This document shows positions 7,011 through 15,040 of a stretch of 40,516 bases of DNA, piece by piece. The position numbers were made by a program, and so were the translations under genes. This DNA comes from an uncultured Mediterraneibacter sp. (lineage in GTDB: Bacteria; Bacillota; Clostridia; Lachnospirales; Lachnospiraceae): positions 1 through 40,516 of the forward strand of contig CALWTQ010000031.1 of NCBI GenBank assembly GCA_944384505.1, given 5' to 3'. Below the pieces are notes generated by a model. That model did not search any database. It was given only the letters and a program-made list of their open reading frames with translations, and was not told where the DNA came from. The first letter of the stretch is position 1. Each line of letters starts with the position of its first letter.

Positions 7011-9755
7011 TTACTTTTTTCCTGTCTTCTTCCGATCTGACTTCTTTCCCAGGCGCACCTGTTCCATCTCTTCCGCAGTCTCTTTCTCCAGATAATCAAA
7101 CAGATAGTTTCTCAGATGCTCTCCCCGGTTGAGGTGTTCTCCGCGTATTTCTGCGATCGCGAGCTCCACCTCTTCTTTCAGACCTGCCGCGGACATCCGC
7201 CTCGCCCCCTGCCCCAGGATAATCACCTGCTCCAGAGCGTCGGATGTCGCCACTGTCACCTCATGATTTCTGGAAATCTTTCGGACTGTCTTTTCAATAT
7301 ACTGATCTGCGGTCTCAGCTTCTTTTGTATATACGATATGAATATTGTGGTATTTCACTACTTCTCCCGGATTGCCTTCTACCTTATATGCGTCGAACAC
7401 AAGAATCAGGGTGCATTTTCTGTATCCCTGATAGTTACAGAGGATATCCGCCAGCTTTCCTCTGGCGGCAGCGAGGTCCCTCTCGGAAAGTTCCCGGAGT
7501 TCATCCCATGCGAAGATGATATTGTAGCCATCCACCAGGAGGTACTCTTCTCCGGGGCTTTTCTTCCTGCCTGCCATGGGATAGCCGCTCCGGTCTCCGT
7601 CAGGCAGCCCGCGCCCGCCTCTGTCCTTCGCACGGCGGGCAGAAACTTTCACCGGGCCTGTATTCTGCCTCCGCACCGGATCCGGCGTCTTCACATAGAT
7701 CGCGTCCAACTCTTCCTGCGTCAGCTCAATCGTCTGCCGAACCGGCCGCACAGGCGTAAAATCAGAAATTTCCTCACCGGAAGCTGTCTTCTTCACGCCA
7801 CTCTCCACATGCATATGTTCTTCCACTTCATACCAGGGTACAATGTATCCGGCTCCATGGGCGCAGAACACAGAATCCGCCGTATTCTCCACGTCTTCAT
7901 CAGCGTTGTATCCGATCCGGCTGATTACCTCTTCCGGATTATGGCAGATATCATATCCTTTCAGCGTGCATGACATCCGTCCGAATCCTCCGGTATATGC
8001 TGCGAACTCTTTCTGATATCCGCGCATCTCGGACACCGGCGCCTGTCCGGTCAGTACAGCCAGGCCGTTCTCGGTCTCCGGTCCTGCACATTTTCCGCTC
8101 ATCCTCTGGACATCCGTCATCGCGCGTCCCACCATTTCCAGCGGCAGCTCCATGCGGAATTCATAGTACGGCTCCAGCAGAACTCCTTCCGCTTTTCTCA
8201 GGCCCTGCCTCACCGCCCGGTATGTGGCCTGGCGGAAATCTCCTCCCTCTGTGTGTTTCTGGTGGGCCCGGCCGGTCAAAAGCGTAATCTTTAAGTCCGT
8301 AACCGCCGAACCGGTCAGGGCGCCCTTGTGCTCCCGCTCATCCAAATGAGTCAGGATCAGCCTCTGCCAGTTGCGGTCTAACACATCTTCGCTGCAGTCT
8401 GACGCGTACTGCATTCCGGAGCCCCGCTCTCCCGGTTCCAACAGCAGATGCATTTCCGCATAATGGCGCAAAGGCTCAAAATGCCCGACTCCCTCTACAG
8501 GAGCGGCGATTGTCTCTTTGTAAACTATATTTCCTTCACCAAACTCAATCAGTACGCCGAACCGCTCTTTCACAATTCTCTGAAGCACCTCGGTCTGCAC
8601 CTCTCCCATGAGCTGGACATGGATCTCAGAAAGCCTGTCCTCCCACACGACATGGAGTTCCGGCTCCTCTTCCTCCAGCTGGCGCAGGTTCTTGAGCATC
8701 ACGTGAGCGTCACATCCGTCCGGCAGCTCCACACAGTAGGTAAGTACCGGCTCCAGCACCGGAAGTCCGGACGCCTTCTCCGCTCCGATCCCCTGGCCGG
8801 GATAAGTCCCCTCCAGGCCGGTAACCGCGCAGACCCGCCCGGCCTCCACTTCCGATGCCATCTCATACTTTGCTCCGGAGTAGATACGGATCTGGTTCAC
8901 TTTACCCTCAACGCCGGGAAGTGTTTCCTTCACGTTCAGCTGTCCTCCGGTGACTTTCAGATAGGTCAGACGGTTTCCCTGCTCGTCTCTGGCTATCTTG
9001 TATACCTTGGCGCCAAACCGGGAAGGATAGCTCTTCTCCGGCAAATATTCTGTGATTCCGTCCAGAAGATTCTCAATTCCCCACGCTTTCAACGCAGAGC
9101 CAAACCAGCAGGGGAACACTTTACGCTCAGCCACCGCCCGCCCTATATACTCCCGGCTGATCCTGCCATTCTCCAGATAATCCTCCAGCATGCGCTCATC
9201 GCAGACTGCAAGATTCTCCATAAGCTCTGTCTCCTCAGCCTCCATGTCTATGCAGCTCTCGCTGAGCTTTTTCTTAAGTTCAGACATAAGCCATTCCTGG
9301 TCTGCATCCTCCCGGTCCATCTTATTCACAAAGAGAAATACGGGTATCTCATACCGTTTCAGAAGCCTCCACAATGTAACAGTATGACTCTGCACTCCGT
9401 CTGCGACGCTGATCACAAGAACCGCGCAGTCCATCACCTGCAGGACCCGCTCCATTTCAGCGGAAAAATCCACGTGTCCCGGCGTGTCAAGAAGCGTAAT
9501 CTGCCTGTCCTTCCACGTAAGTACAGCCTGCTTGGAAAAGATGGTAATCCCGCGCTCCCGCTCCAGACCATATGTATCCAGGAAGGCATTGCCGTGATCC
9601 ACCCTGCCCATGTCCCGTATCCTGCCGCTTAAGTAGAGCATGCCTTCCGATAATGTAGTTTTCCCTGCGTCAACGTGGGCGACAAGACCGATATTGAGGG
9701 GCTTTAACTTCTGCCCCGTTGTTTTACTTCCTTTATTGTCAGACGTATTTCCCAT
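7011..9755 (-). CDS. Tet(M)/EF-G-like ribosomal GTPase fused to a C-terminal NYN (YacP/Rae1-type) nuclease domain
   Basis: The first about 650 residues are a translational GTPase of the ribosomal-protection branch: AHVDAGKT (26-33), RGITI (68-72), DTPGH (90-94) and NKMD (144-147), then EF-G-like domains II to V. A basic, proline-containing linker follows. Residues about 737-914 form an NYN domain of the YacP/Rae1 type: VDGYN (741-745), FDAY (787-790), ETADQYIEK with D817, and TSD ending at D839, plus a lysine-rich tail. Ribosomal protection proteins are about 640 aa, so the tail is a true extra module. Rae1 cleaves mRNA on the ribosome, so this fusion could place a nuclease at the A-site region; that is inference. 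Whether it confers tetracycline protection is not visible. Its ribosome site is inside a stable hairpin. Confidence 0.88.
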   Translation of the reverse strand: MGNTSDNKGSKTTGQKLKPLNIGLVAHVDAGKTTLSEGMLYLSGRIRDMGRVDHGNAFLDTYGLERERGITIFSKQAVLTWKDRQITLLDTPGHVDFSAEMERVLQVMDCAVLVISVADGVQSHTVTLWRLLKRYEIPVFLFVNKMDREDADQEWLMSELKKKLSESCIDMEAEETELMENLAVCDERMLEDYLENGRISREYIGRAVAERKVFPCWFGSALKAWGIENLLDGITEYLPEKSYPSRFGAKVYKIARDEQGNRLTYLKVTGGQLNVKETLPGVEGKVNQIRIYSGAKYEMASEVEAGRVCAVTGLEGTYPGQGIGAEKASGLPVLEPVLTYCVELPDGCDAHVMLKNLRQLEEEEPELHVVWEDRLSEIHVQLMGEVQTEVLQRIVKERFGVLIEFGEGNIVYKETIAAPVEGVGHFEPLRHYAEMHLLLEPGERGSGMQYASDCSEDVLDRNWQRLILTHLDEREHKGALTGSAVTDLKITLLTGRAHQKHTEGGDFRQATYRAVRQGLRKAEGVLLEPYYEFRMELPLEMVGRAMTDVQRMSGKCAGPETENGLAVLTGQAPVSEMRGYQKEFAAYTGGFGRMSCTLKGYDICHNPEEVISRIGYNADEDVENTADSVFCAHGAGYIVPWYEVEEHMHVESGVKKTASGEEISDFTPVRPVRQTIELTQEELDAIYVKTPDPVRRQNTGPVKVSARRAKDRGGRGLPDGDRSGYPMAGRKKSPGEEYLLVDGYNIIFAWDELRELSERDLAAARGKLADILCNYQGYRKCTLILVFDAYKVEGNPGEVVKYHNIHIVYTKEAETADQYIEKTVRKISRNHEVTVATSDALEQVIILGQGARRMSAAGLKEEVELAIAEIRGEHLNRGEHLRNYLFDYLEKETAEEMEQVRLGKKSDRKKTGKK

Positions 9756-9759
9756 AGAA

Positions 9760-9814
9760 ATACCCCTTTCTGTCTATGATTGTGCATCCATAATCATAGC
9801 ACAGAAAAGGGTAT
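9760..9814 (-). promoter_or_regulatory. Ribosome-site-sequestering leader hairpin with a 7-codon ORF
   Basis: On the minus strand ATACCC-TTTTCTGT-CTATGATT pairs with AATCATAG-ACAGAAAG-GGGTAT, about 22 pairs with one bulged G and one wobble, around a 10-nt loop. The 3' arm contains the Shine-Dalgarno AAAGGGG of the GTPase gene, 4 nt before its ATG, so initiation should be blocked when the hairpin forms. A mini-ORF (9774-9797, encoding MIMDAQS) lies within it and stops inside the upper stem, but has no clear ribosome site. A weak promoter (TGACAG 9853-9858, TAAAAT 9831-9836) lies upstream. Confidence 0.7.
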
Positions 9815-9908
9815 AAGTCGATAAAGCATTATTTTATTAACAGTTCAGCCATCTGTCATCAGAAGACGGATTTATGCTCACACTTACTTTAACTTATATC
9901 TGCGGCCT

Positions 9909-10031
9909 TTATTTTTCCCCGCTGCCAGCTCTTTCTCCAATGCCGATCAGATTAAACATCTTCATCAAAACTTTATTGCGAGAATCGGATATGCCGCCTT
10001 TCAACATCTGAGCTTTTCCAATTCGGATTTT
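9909..10031 (-). pseudogene. C-terminal remnant of an AlbA_2/HATPase_c_4-type ATP-binding regulator
   Basis: About 40 codons read KIRIGKAQMLKGGISDSRNK, then VLMKMFNLIGIGERAGSG, then EK and a stop. This matches the conserved SDPRN...LMKMFNLI..GERAGSG stretch of RecG-related 'putative DNA-binding, ATP-binding' proteins (AAA_4/AlbA_2 family). The rest of such a gene (over 400 aa) is absent and the fragment abuts the stop codon of the lipoprotein gene at 10030, so it is a decayed relic left by a deletion or insertion. Confidence 0.7.
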
Positions 10032-11229
10032 ACGCCAAGGATGATAATTCCGTCAGTCTTGGCGAGTACCAACCTTCTTCCAGCGCTTCATCCCATGAGA
10101 CCACCTGATTGGATACGTACTGATATCCCCCGTTCTCCAGAGGACGAACCGTCAGTTCGCCGGAGACTGCGCAGTCCACCATTTCTGCCTCCCACACCGC
10201 TTCTACTAAGAGCTTTATTGTGCCATCGGGCTGTTCCTCATATCCGGTTACTTCCGGGTATGGCCCATAGGGCGTCTGCGCGTCCTCCAGTCCCCGCGGC
10301 CTATAGGTGTAGCTCTGTGTTTCTTCATTATAAGTTGTATTCGCCACAAGCTGATTATGATCAATCTGAAAATAATTCTGTATAACTCCTTCAAATTCCG
10401 CCGCAGGCACCTCGTATTGTGCACCTTCATAAGCTTCATACGGCACATATTCTCCGTAGTCTCTGTAATACAGGATCTCATACAGATCATAGAATTCCAG
10501 TGCTGAATAATCCTGTCCGTCCCAGTCTGTGATCAGCATATTATTCCCCTCATATCCGACGGGACACACATACTTCCTGTTCAGCTCCCTGCACGTTTCA
10601 TCCAGTGGCTTCACACGGTATCCGATCTGCCCCGGCGGCCCGTCATAGCCCGGCATGCGATACTCCTCAATGAATAGATATCCCTTATCAGTATACTTCC
10701 AGGAATGTGCCGTAAATTCATGATAATAATATACCTGAGGCTCATCATCTTCCCATTTTAAAGTACTGACTGTCACTTGAAGAACGCTGTCCACAGCCGT
10801 CATATCATACCGCACGAACCCTCCGTCATCCAGGATCACAAAGAATTCTCCCCTGGCAGTTTCTCCGTTCTGGGCACTCCGGCAGAATGCGTCCACCTGG
10901 CCATAGTTTGTCATATCCATCTGATTCTCAACATCAACAGCCGCATACCCTGCCTCCCCGAAATAGTCTCGTATTCTCTGTATCGTCTCCGCCGTTTTTA
11001 AGCTTTCATTTCCAGCTGCCTGTTCATAAATATCCCGGTATCCCTCCGCCAGCTTTTCTGATTCCCCGGATATCTCCTCCTCACGGTTATCCTCAGCTGG
11101 TTTCTCCCCGGCCGGTTTCACACCGCTTTCAGATTTACTGCAGCCACATTGGCCATATACAGCAGCAATCAAAGCCATAGCTATAATCAGCAGCCTCTTT
11201 TTCCTGCTATTCCTGCGCACAACCTTCAT
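10030..11229 (-). CDS. Putative lipoprotein of unknown function
   Basis: 399 aa with a basic N terminus, one hydrophobic segment (about 13-27) and QCGCS with C28/C30 as possible lipidation sites; the lipobox is not classical. A charged Glu/Lys linker follows (about 33-62), then a soluble domain rich in Tyr, Asp and Glu. It may belong to a Lachnospiraceae-restricted DUF family (DUF6070-like), but I cannot confirm this. It starts 18 bp after the polysaccharide deacetylase, with AGGAGA in the spacer, so the two are one transcript. Its end touches the regulator remnant. A role in the cell envelope is inferred only from location and partner. Confidence 0.7.
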   Translation of the reverse strand: MKVVRRNSRKKRLLIIAMALIAAVYGQCGCSKSESGVKPAGEKPAEDNREEEISGESEKLAEGYRDIYEQAAGNESLKTAETIQRIRDYFGEAGYAAVDVENQMDMTNYGQVDAFCRSAQNGETARGEFFVILDDGGFVRYDMTAVDSVLQVTVSTLKWEDDEPQVYYYHEFTAHSWKYTDKGYLFIEEYRMPGYDGPPGQIGYRVKPLDETCRELNRKYVCPVGYEGNNMLITDWDGQDYSALEFYDLYEILYYRDYGEYVPYEAYEGAQYEVPAAEFEGVIQNYFQIDHNQLVANTTYNEETQSYTYRPRGLEDAQTPYGPYPEVTGYEEQPDGTIKLLVEAVWEAEMVDCAVSGELTVRPLENGGYQYVSNQVVSWDEALEEGWYSPRLTELSSLA

Positions 11230-11247
11230 ATTCGTTCTTTTCTCCTG

Positions 11248-12135
11248 TCAATTCAGCACCGCATGATGGGCTGCAAAGCTTTCTCTGTCTATCGCCCGGA
11301 ATTCATATCCAAGATTTTTATAATATTCTATCACCTGTGGAAGCGCCTCTGCTGTAGCTTCCTTGGATCTTCCATCATGGAACAGGATCATGGCATGGCT
11401 GTACTGGTCTGTCGCAGAAGCGGCCACGATCTGTTCTTTGCTGTTTCCTGCACCGTCGCCGCTGTCCACATTCCAGTCATAATACTGATAACCCTTTTCC
11501 TGTATTTTCTCTGTCAGCTGTGACATAATTCCTTTATTATATTTTGCTGATATCGTATTTGACGCCCCTCCGGGGAAACGGACAAAGCACGGCACAAAGC
11601 CAATCTGCTCTTCCGCGATTTTCCCTACCTTTTCCAAATCGGCAAAATAAGCTTCTTCCGACGCGTAAACCTCTTCATATTTATGAGAGTAGGTGTGGAG
11701 TCCGATTGTGTGCCCCTCTTCATAAGCCTGGCGGATCAAAGGTCTGTACTCCTCGCAGAATCCCGTGATAAAGAAAGTTGCCTTTACATCATATTTTCTC
11801 AAAATCTCCAGTATCTTCTGTGTATTTTCAGACGGCCCGTCGTCAAATGTAAGATACACTGCCTTTTCATTTATATCAGGTTGCAGTGTTCCCACCGGGA
11901 CCCCCGGGCGTACAGAAAGAGCTTCCGCACGTTCTTTTTCCGCCTTTGCATCTGCCTGTTCTTCTGCTCTACTTTGCTCCAGTTCCTGGTTCTGCCTTGC
12001 TTCTTGCTCCCGCTTCCGGGCAGATTCTTCCCTGCCATCCACAATCATACAGAAAGCCGTGGCAGTAATTACAAAAAATACTAAGGCACATAATATTATG
12101 CTGTTTCTGTCATATCTGTGTTTTCTCTTCTGCAT
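11248..12135 (-). CDS. Membrane-anchored polysaccharide deacetylase (NodB fold, PgdA-like)
   Basis: Expected to remove N-acetyl groups from peptidoglycan or another surface glycan outside the membrane. A single membrane segment (about 13-31) and a Glu/Arg/Gln-rich coiled-coil stalk (32-72) lead to the NodB domain. Metal and catalytic motifs are TFDDGP (96-101), HTYSH (147-151), RFPGG (186-190), DWNVD (220-224) and H253 in LFHDG. All five motifs are intact, so it should be active. It leads a two-gene unit with the lipoprotein downstream. GGGGGGATT precedes the start, and TATAAT lies at 12221-12226. Confidence 0.92.
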   Translation of the reverse strand: MQKRKHRYDRNSIILCALVFFVITATAFCMIVDGREESARKREQEARQNQELEQSRAEEQADAKAEKERAEALSVRPGVPVGTLQPDINEKAVYLTFDDGPSENTQKILEILRKYDVKATFFITGFCEEYRPLIRQAYEEGHTIGLHTYSHKYEEVYASEEAYFADLEKVGKIAEEQIGFVPCFVRFPGGASNTISAKYNKGIMSQLTEKIQEKGYQYYDWNVDSGDGAGNSKEQIVAASATDQYSHAMILFHDGRSKEATAEALPQVIEYYKNLGYEFRAIDRESFAAHHAVLN

Positions 12136-12473
12136 CTTGCTAATCCCCCCGCCGCACCTGTTTCACTTTCGTTTCATACATTTCTTCAGCGCGGTCATTT
12201 GGAACAATTCTCCTATTCCGATTATAGAGAATACTTATTAAGAAAGTACTATATCTTTATTAACTATTATTAATAAATCACTGCTTGAGCATTAGTGTAC
12301 TGGCATGTCGTATCCGGCTCCTCAGTATACAGAGACTAATTTAATAGATACGGCAGTTATCTCATAGTGTAAAATATATTTTTTGTAAAATATTTTTAAA
12401 ATTGTTAATTTGATTTTAAATTTTAGGAAAATAACCGTCAGAAAAATGATTATAAAGAAATTTTAAAAAGGGC
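12136..12473. other. AT-rich intergenic region between the deacetylase and the tRNA genes
   Basis: The left part holds the deacetylase leader and a TATAAT (12221-12226, minus strand) with a poor -35. The rest (about 12240-12470) is strongly AT-rich and I see no ORF, RNA gene or convincing hairpin in it. It separates two divergently transcribed units. Confidence 0.5.
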
Positions 12474-12501
12474 TTGATTTTTCCGTCAGGTCTGGTATAA
12501 T
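12474..12501 (+). promoter_or_regulatory. Promoter of the tRNA genes
   Basis: TTGATT (12474-12479) and TATAAT (12496-12501) are separated by 16 bp. The first tRNA begins 34 nt after the -10. Confidence 0.75.
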
Positions 12502-12535
12502 GACCATGTTGCTTGTGAGAGCGGGTAACAAACGA

Positions 12536-12607
12536 TGCGGAATGGTGTAATTGGCAGCACAGCAGACTCTGACTCTGTTAGTAGGGGTTCAAGTCCCTTT
12601 TCCGTAG
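12536..12607 (+). tRNA. tRNA-Gln (anticodon CTG)
   Basis: Cloverleaf read by eye: acceptor TGCGGAA pairs with TTCCGTA, the D arm is GTGTAATTGGCAGCAC, the anticodon stem is GCAGA/TCTGT with loop CTCTGAC (anticodon CTG), and the T arm is AGGGG-TTCAAGT-CCCT. The 3' CCA is not encoded. It shares a promoter with tRNA-Pro 35 bp downstream. Confidence 0.93.
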
Positions 12608-12642
12608 CTGGGAATTTGCGTACAGCAGATTCCCTATTTTAT

Positions 12643-12716
<74 letters not shown>

Positions 12717-12730
12717 TTTTTTATTGGGAT

Positions 12731-12767
12731 ACCGCAAAGCCTTATGTTTTTGGCTTTGCGGTTTTTC
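12731..12767 (+). terminator. Intrinsic terminator of the tRNA unit
   Basis: ACCGCAAAGCC and GGCTTTGCGGT form a perfect 11-bp stem (12731-12741, 12752-12762) followed by TTTTCTTTT. Confidence 0.93.
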
Positions 12768-12894
12768 TTTTACTATTCTATCCTGCTGTGCAGTTCCAGT
12801 ATCATCGGTCAGTAACAGGGATTCGTAAGCAGGTTCCGGTTCTGTATCAGACCGTTAGCAGAAGCCTTCGGATAAAGACGGAGGAAGAAAGTAA

Positions 12895-12923
12895 TTGTTT
12901 AAAATATAAGGTGCAGGTATAAT
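12895..12923 (+). promoter_or_regulatory. Promoter of the MNT/HEPN pair
   Basis: TTGTTT (12895-12900) and TATAAT (12918-12923) with a 17-bp spacer, about 70 bp before the first gene. GAAAGGGG lies about 10 nt before the ATG at 12992. Confidence 0.7.
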
Positions 12924-12991
12924 AATTCTATAAGAAATTTCGAACATACAGACTTGCAGCTTTTTATTTTTTTGAAAGGGGATCAGATGAT

Positions 12992-13333
12992 ATGTGTACA
13001 CAGAACGATCTCGAAAAAATATTGAAGAAAATCGTTATGATATACCGCAATATCTATAATCAGAATTTATGTGATATCTACTTGTATGGATCATATGCAC
13101 GGGGAGATTATAATACAGAGTCAGATATTGATATTGCGGCGATCGTAAAAGGCGAAAGACAGGAGCTGCAAAATCAGTTAAAGAAAATATGGGACGTTGT
13201 TTCAGATCTGGAATTAGATTATGAGGTGATTATTTCTCCAACTGTAATTCCATATACTGAATTTGAAACATATAAAGATATACTCCCCTATTATAGGAAT
13301 ATTGCACAGGAAGGAGTGAAGCTGAGCGCCTGA
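12992..13333 (+). CDS. Minimal nucleotidyltransferase (MNT-type antitoxin)
   Basis: A 113-aa nucleotidyltransferase of the MNT/MntA type. GSYARG (33-38) and SDIDIAAIV with D45 and D47 form the catalytic metal site, and a later acidic strand carries DYEVI. In characterised MNT/HEPN pairs this protein neutralises the HEPN RNase by covalently modifying it (AMP transfer); that role is taken from the family. Its gene ends inside the 5' end of the HEPN reading frame. Base composition is more AT-rich than the neighbouring housekeeping genes, which fits a transferred module beside tRNA genes. Confidence 0.87.
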   Translation: MCTQNDLEKILKKIVMIYRNIYNQNLCDIYLYGSYARGDYNTESDIDIAAIVKGERQELQNQLKKIWDVVSDLELDYEVIISPTVIPYTEFETYKDILPYYRNIAQEGVKLSA

Positions 13334-13712
13334 CTATCAAAAGAAACTTGTTGAATATCGTTTACAGACTGCACAGGAAAAACTTCACTCTGCTAAAATT
13401 CTGCTTGATGCCGGCGTATATAAAGATTCGATCGGAAGATCTTACTATGCTATGTTTTCGGCGATCAGAGCTATTCTTGCATTGGATAAAGTGGACTTCT
13501 CTAAACACGCAGGAGTAATAGCTTATTTCCAGAAGGAATATGTAAAGACTGGGAAATTTGATAAAGAATATTCCAAGTATATAAGTAGTGCCTTCCAGAT
13601 CAGGAACAACTGTGACTATGCTGATTTCTTTCTGGTGTCCAGAAATGATGCTGTGGAACAGTATGAGAAAGCGGAGAAGTTTGTAGATGCAGTAAACAAA
13701 TATTTGCAATAA
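13326..13712 (+). CDS. HEPN-domain protein (toxin partner of MNT) with no recognisable start codon
   Basis: The frame encodes a full-length HEPN protein (about 128 aa): DYQKKLVEYRLQTAQEKLHS, then AKILLDAGVYKDSIGRSYYA, then MFSAIRAIL, and near the end IRNNCDYADF. This belongs to the HEPN branch with an R...DY motif, where the classical R-x4-6-H is not obvious. The first in-frame ATG (13452) would delete a conserved helix including the RSYYA segment. Upstream codons from 13326 contain no ATG, GTG or TTG before the in-frame TGA at 13323. AAGGAG lies at 13311-13316, well placed for a start near 13326-13329. Either one base change destroyed the start, or ribosomes shift +1 at the MNT stop context GCC-TGA-C. 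Confidence 0.7.
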   Translation, partial: APDYQKKLVEYRLQTAQEKLHSAKILLDAGVYKDSIGRSYYAMFSAIRAILALDKVDFSKHAGVIAYFQKEYVKTGKFDKEYSKYISSAFQIRNNCDYADFFLVSRNDAVEQYEKAEKFVDAVNKYLQ

Positions 13713-13807
13713 TAGAAGCGAGGCATATATGGATTTTGGACTAACCGCTTATCGGTAGTGCCTTTTTCTATGTTCACTCTAGCAAAAGAATATCCACTTG
13801 TCAAATT

Positions 13808-14215
13808 TCAGTTGTACTCTATACGAATTCTGAAATATTCTGGATCGTCCTTAACGTTATAATTATAATCCATATCAGACTCAAAGAAAACAATAAAATT
13901 CTTTTCAAAAAGCTTTCTGCTCAATTCATTTGTATAAACGGATATTTCTATCCTATTGGGATATCCGGCTATATCATATGAAAACATCATATCACGAAAA
14001 CTGTTGTCTATGGTGCGCTCTATCATTTCTTCCGCAAACTGCATTTTATCTGTTATGAATATTTTATTGGCAACGATAGTCAACCGTTGCTCGCAAAATT
14101 CCCCGGAAAGGCTGAGATTACTGTTTACAACACTTACGTCACGCCCGTATTGCAGATAAATCAATATAGCAAATAAAACCAGGAATACGGCTACAACCAC
14201 AAAACGCTTTCTCAT
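13808..14215 (-). CDS. Small membrane-anchored protein of unknown function
   Basis: The 135-aa product has MRKR followed by one N-terminal membrane helix (about 4-23) and an external or peripheral domain of mixed alpha/beta character. I do not recognise a family. The ATG at 14215 is preferred because AGAGGTGG lies just upstream; a longer TTG-start version lacks a ribosome site. It follows the 95-aa gene at 14248 by about 32 bp and is probably cotranscribed. The pair lies between the HEPN gene and the XRE regulators. Confidence 0.65.
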   Translation of the reverse strand: MRKRFVVVAVFLVLFAILIYLQYGRDVSVVNSNLSLSGEFCEQRLTIVANKIFITDKMQFAEEMIERTIDNSFRDMMFSYDIAGYPNRIEISVYTNELSRKLFEKNFIVFFESDMDYNYNVKDDPEYFRIRIEYN

Positions 14216-14247
14216 ACGCCACCTCTTAAAAAATATGTACTGTTCTT

Positions 14248-14535
14248 TCAACGGGGGAAGAAAAGGTTGAGTATACGGAAAGCGTCATTTATGCCAGCAA
14301 TATAGGCAAATGTAGCATACTCGCACTCTTGCTGTCCTCGACATTCAAGAAGATGATTGCATACGTTTCGCTGTTCAGCCGTAAGTTCCAGTTCGAGAAA
14401 GGCTTTCTCAGCAATCCCCTCTTTTTCAGCAGTTTTCTGATATTCTGTATCGTTCTTTATCAGTTCAAAAATTGTTTCATCTTTTAGTTTATCCACACAT
14501 ATTTTTACCAGTTCTTTGAATTGTATATCATCCAC
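14248..14535 (-). CDS. Small helical protein of unknown function
   Basis: A 95-aa acidic, mostly helical protein with no membrane segment and four cysteines, three of them in the stretch VCNHLLECRGQQEC, close to but not clearly a metal site. It ends in GINDAFRILNLFF. The start is the GTG at 14535 because AGAGG lies 8 nt upstream, which is too close for the GTG at 14544. It is divergent from the XRE gene at 14712 and upstream of the membrane protein at 13808. No function can be assigned. Confidence 0.6.
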   Translation of the reverse strand: MDDIQFKELVKICVDKLKDETIFELIKNDTEYQKTAEKEGIAEKAFLELELTAEQRNVCNHLLECRGQQECEYATFAYIAGINDAFRILNLFFPR

Positions 14536-14622
14536 AGAAATCACCTCTTTACGCTTACAGACATTCCCTTTTAATACCCTATCAGTCAGATTGCATAAAA
14601 TTCTCCCATTTATGAAACGATT

Positions 14623-15029
14623 GTTTCTGGTTGGTGGCAGGAGTTTCTTATTTAGAAAATATACTGAAAACAGTAAGTTTCTAAGTAGTCACAAATGGAG
14701 ATAGAACAATTATGCAGTGGATTTTACAAGACATACCTTTAGGGAGAAATATCCAGACAATCAGAATGTCCAGAAATATGACTCAAATGCAAGTGGTAGA
14801 AAAAATGCAGTTAATCGGGAGCACTATGTCGCGTAGTACCTACGCAAATATCGAGTCCGGGCGCAGGAACATAAAGGCAAGTGACCTTAAAGCTCTCCAA
14901 AAGGTATTTAATGTTGATTATGACGAATTTTTCAAAGATTGAGTATTCCAACAAATTGTTTCTATCTAGTGACAATAATAGCATGGATAAGCGATATACT
15001 CAACAAGAAAGTTACTGATTAGTCACAAA
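14623..15029 (+). promoter_or_regulatory. Duplicated promoter/operator blocks before the two XRE genes
   Basis: Each XRE gene is preceded by the same ordered set. First, a GTTTCT...T-GTG-CA element (14623-14639, degenerate; 14958-14975). Exactly 37 bp later comes TATACT (14660-14665; 14995-15000). Then comes a 20-bp element, AGTTTCTAAGTAGTCACAAA (14676-14695) or AGTTACTGATTAGTCACAAA (15010-15029), 17/20 identical. The second version is an imperfect dyad (GT-ACT...AGT-AC). Likely operators for the XRE proteins themselves. Confidence 0.55.
14712..14942 (+). CDS. XRE-family HTH regulator, first of a tandem pair
   Basis: A 76-aa single-domain Cro/CI-type repressor. It begins MQWILQDIPLGRNIQTIR, then the helix-turn-helix with MTQMQVVEKMQ and SRSTYANIESG, and ends YDEFFKD. 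It is similar along its full length to the protein at 15041 and identical in length, so the two are a tandem duplication. A shared promoter block with operator-like elements suggests auto- or cross-regulation. Targets are not visible; the divergent small genes at 13808-14535 are candidates. Confidence 0.88.
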   Translation: MQWILQDIPLGRNIQTIRMSRNMTQMQVVEKMQLIGSTMSRSTYANIESGRRNIKASDLKALQKVFNVDYDEFFKD

Positions 15030-15040
15030 GAGGAAGCACA

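Noticed and set aside
7011-9755. Straight annotation as a tetracycline resistance gene tet(M)/tet(W)
   Set aside because: The protein is 914 aa with a nuclease domain and is clearly divergent in its C-terminal GTPase domains. Resistance cannot be claimed from sequence alone.
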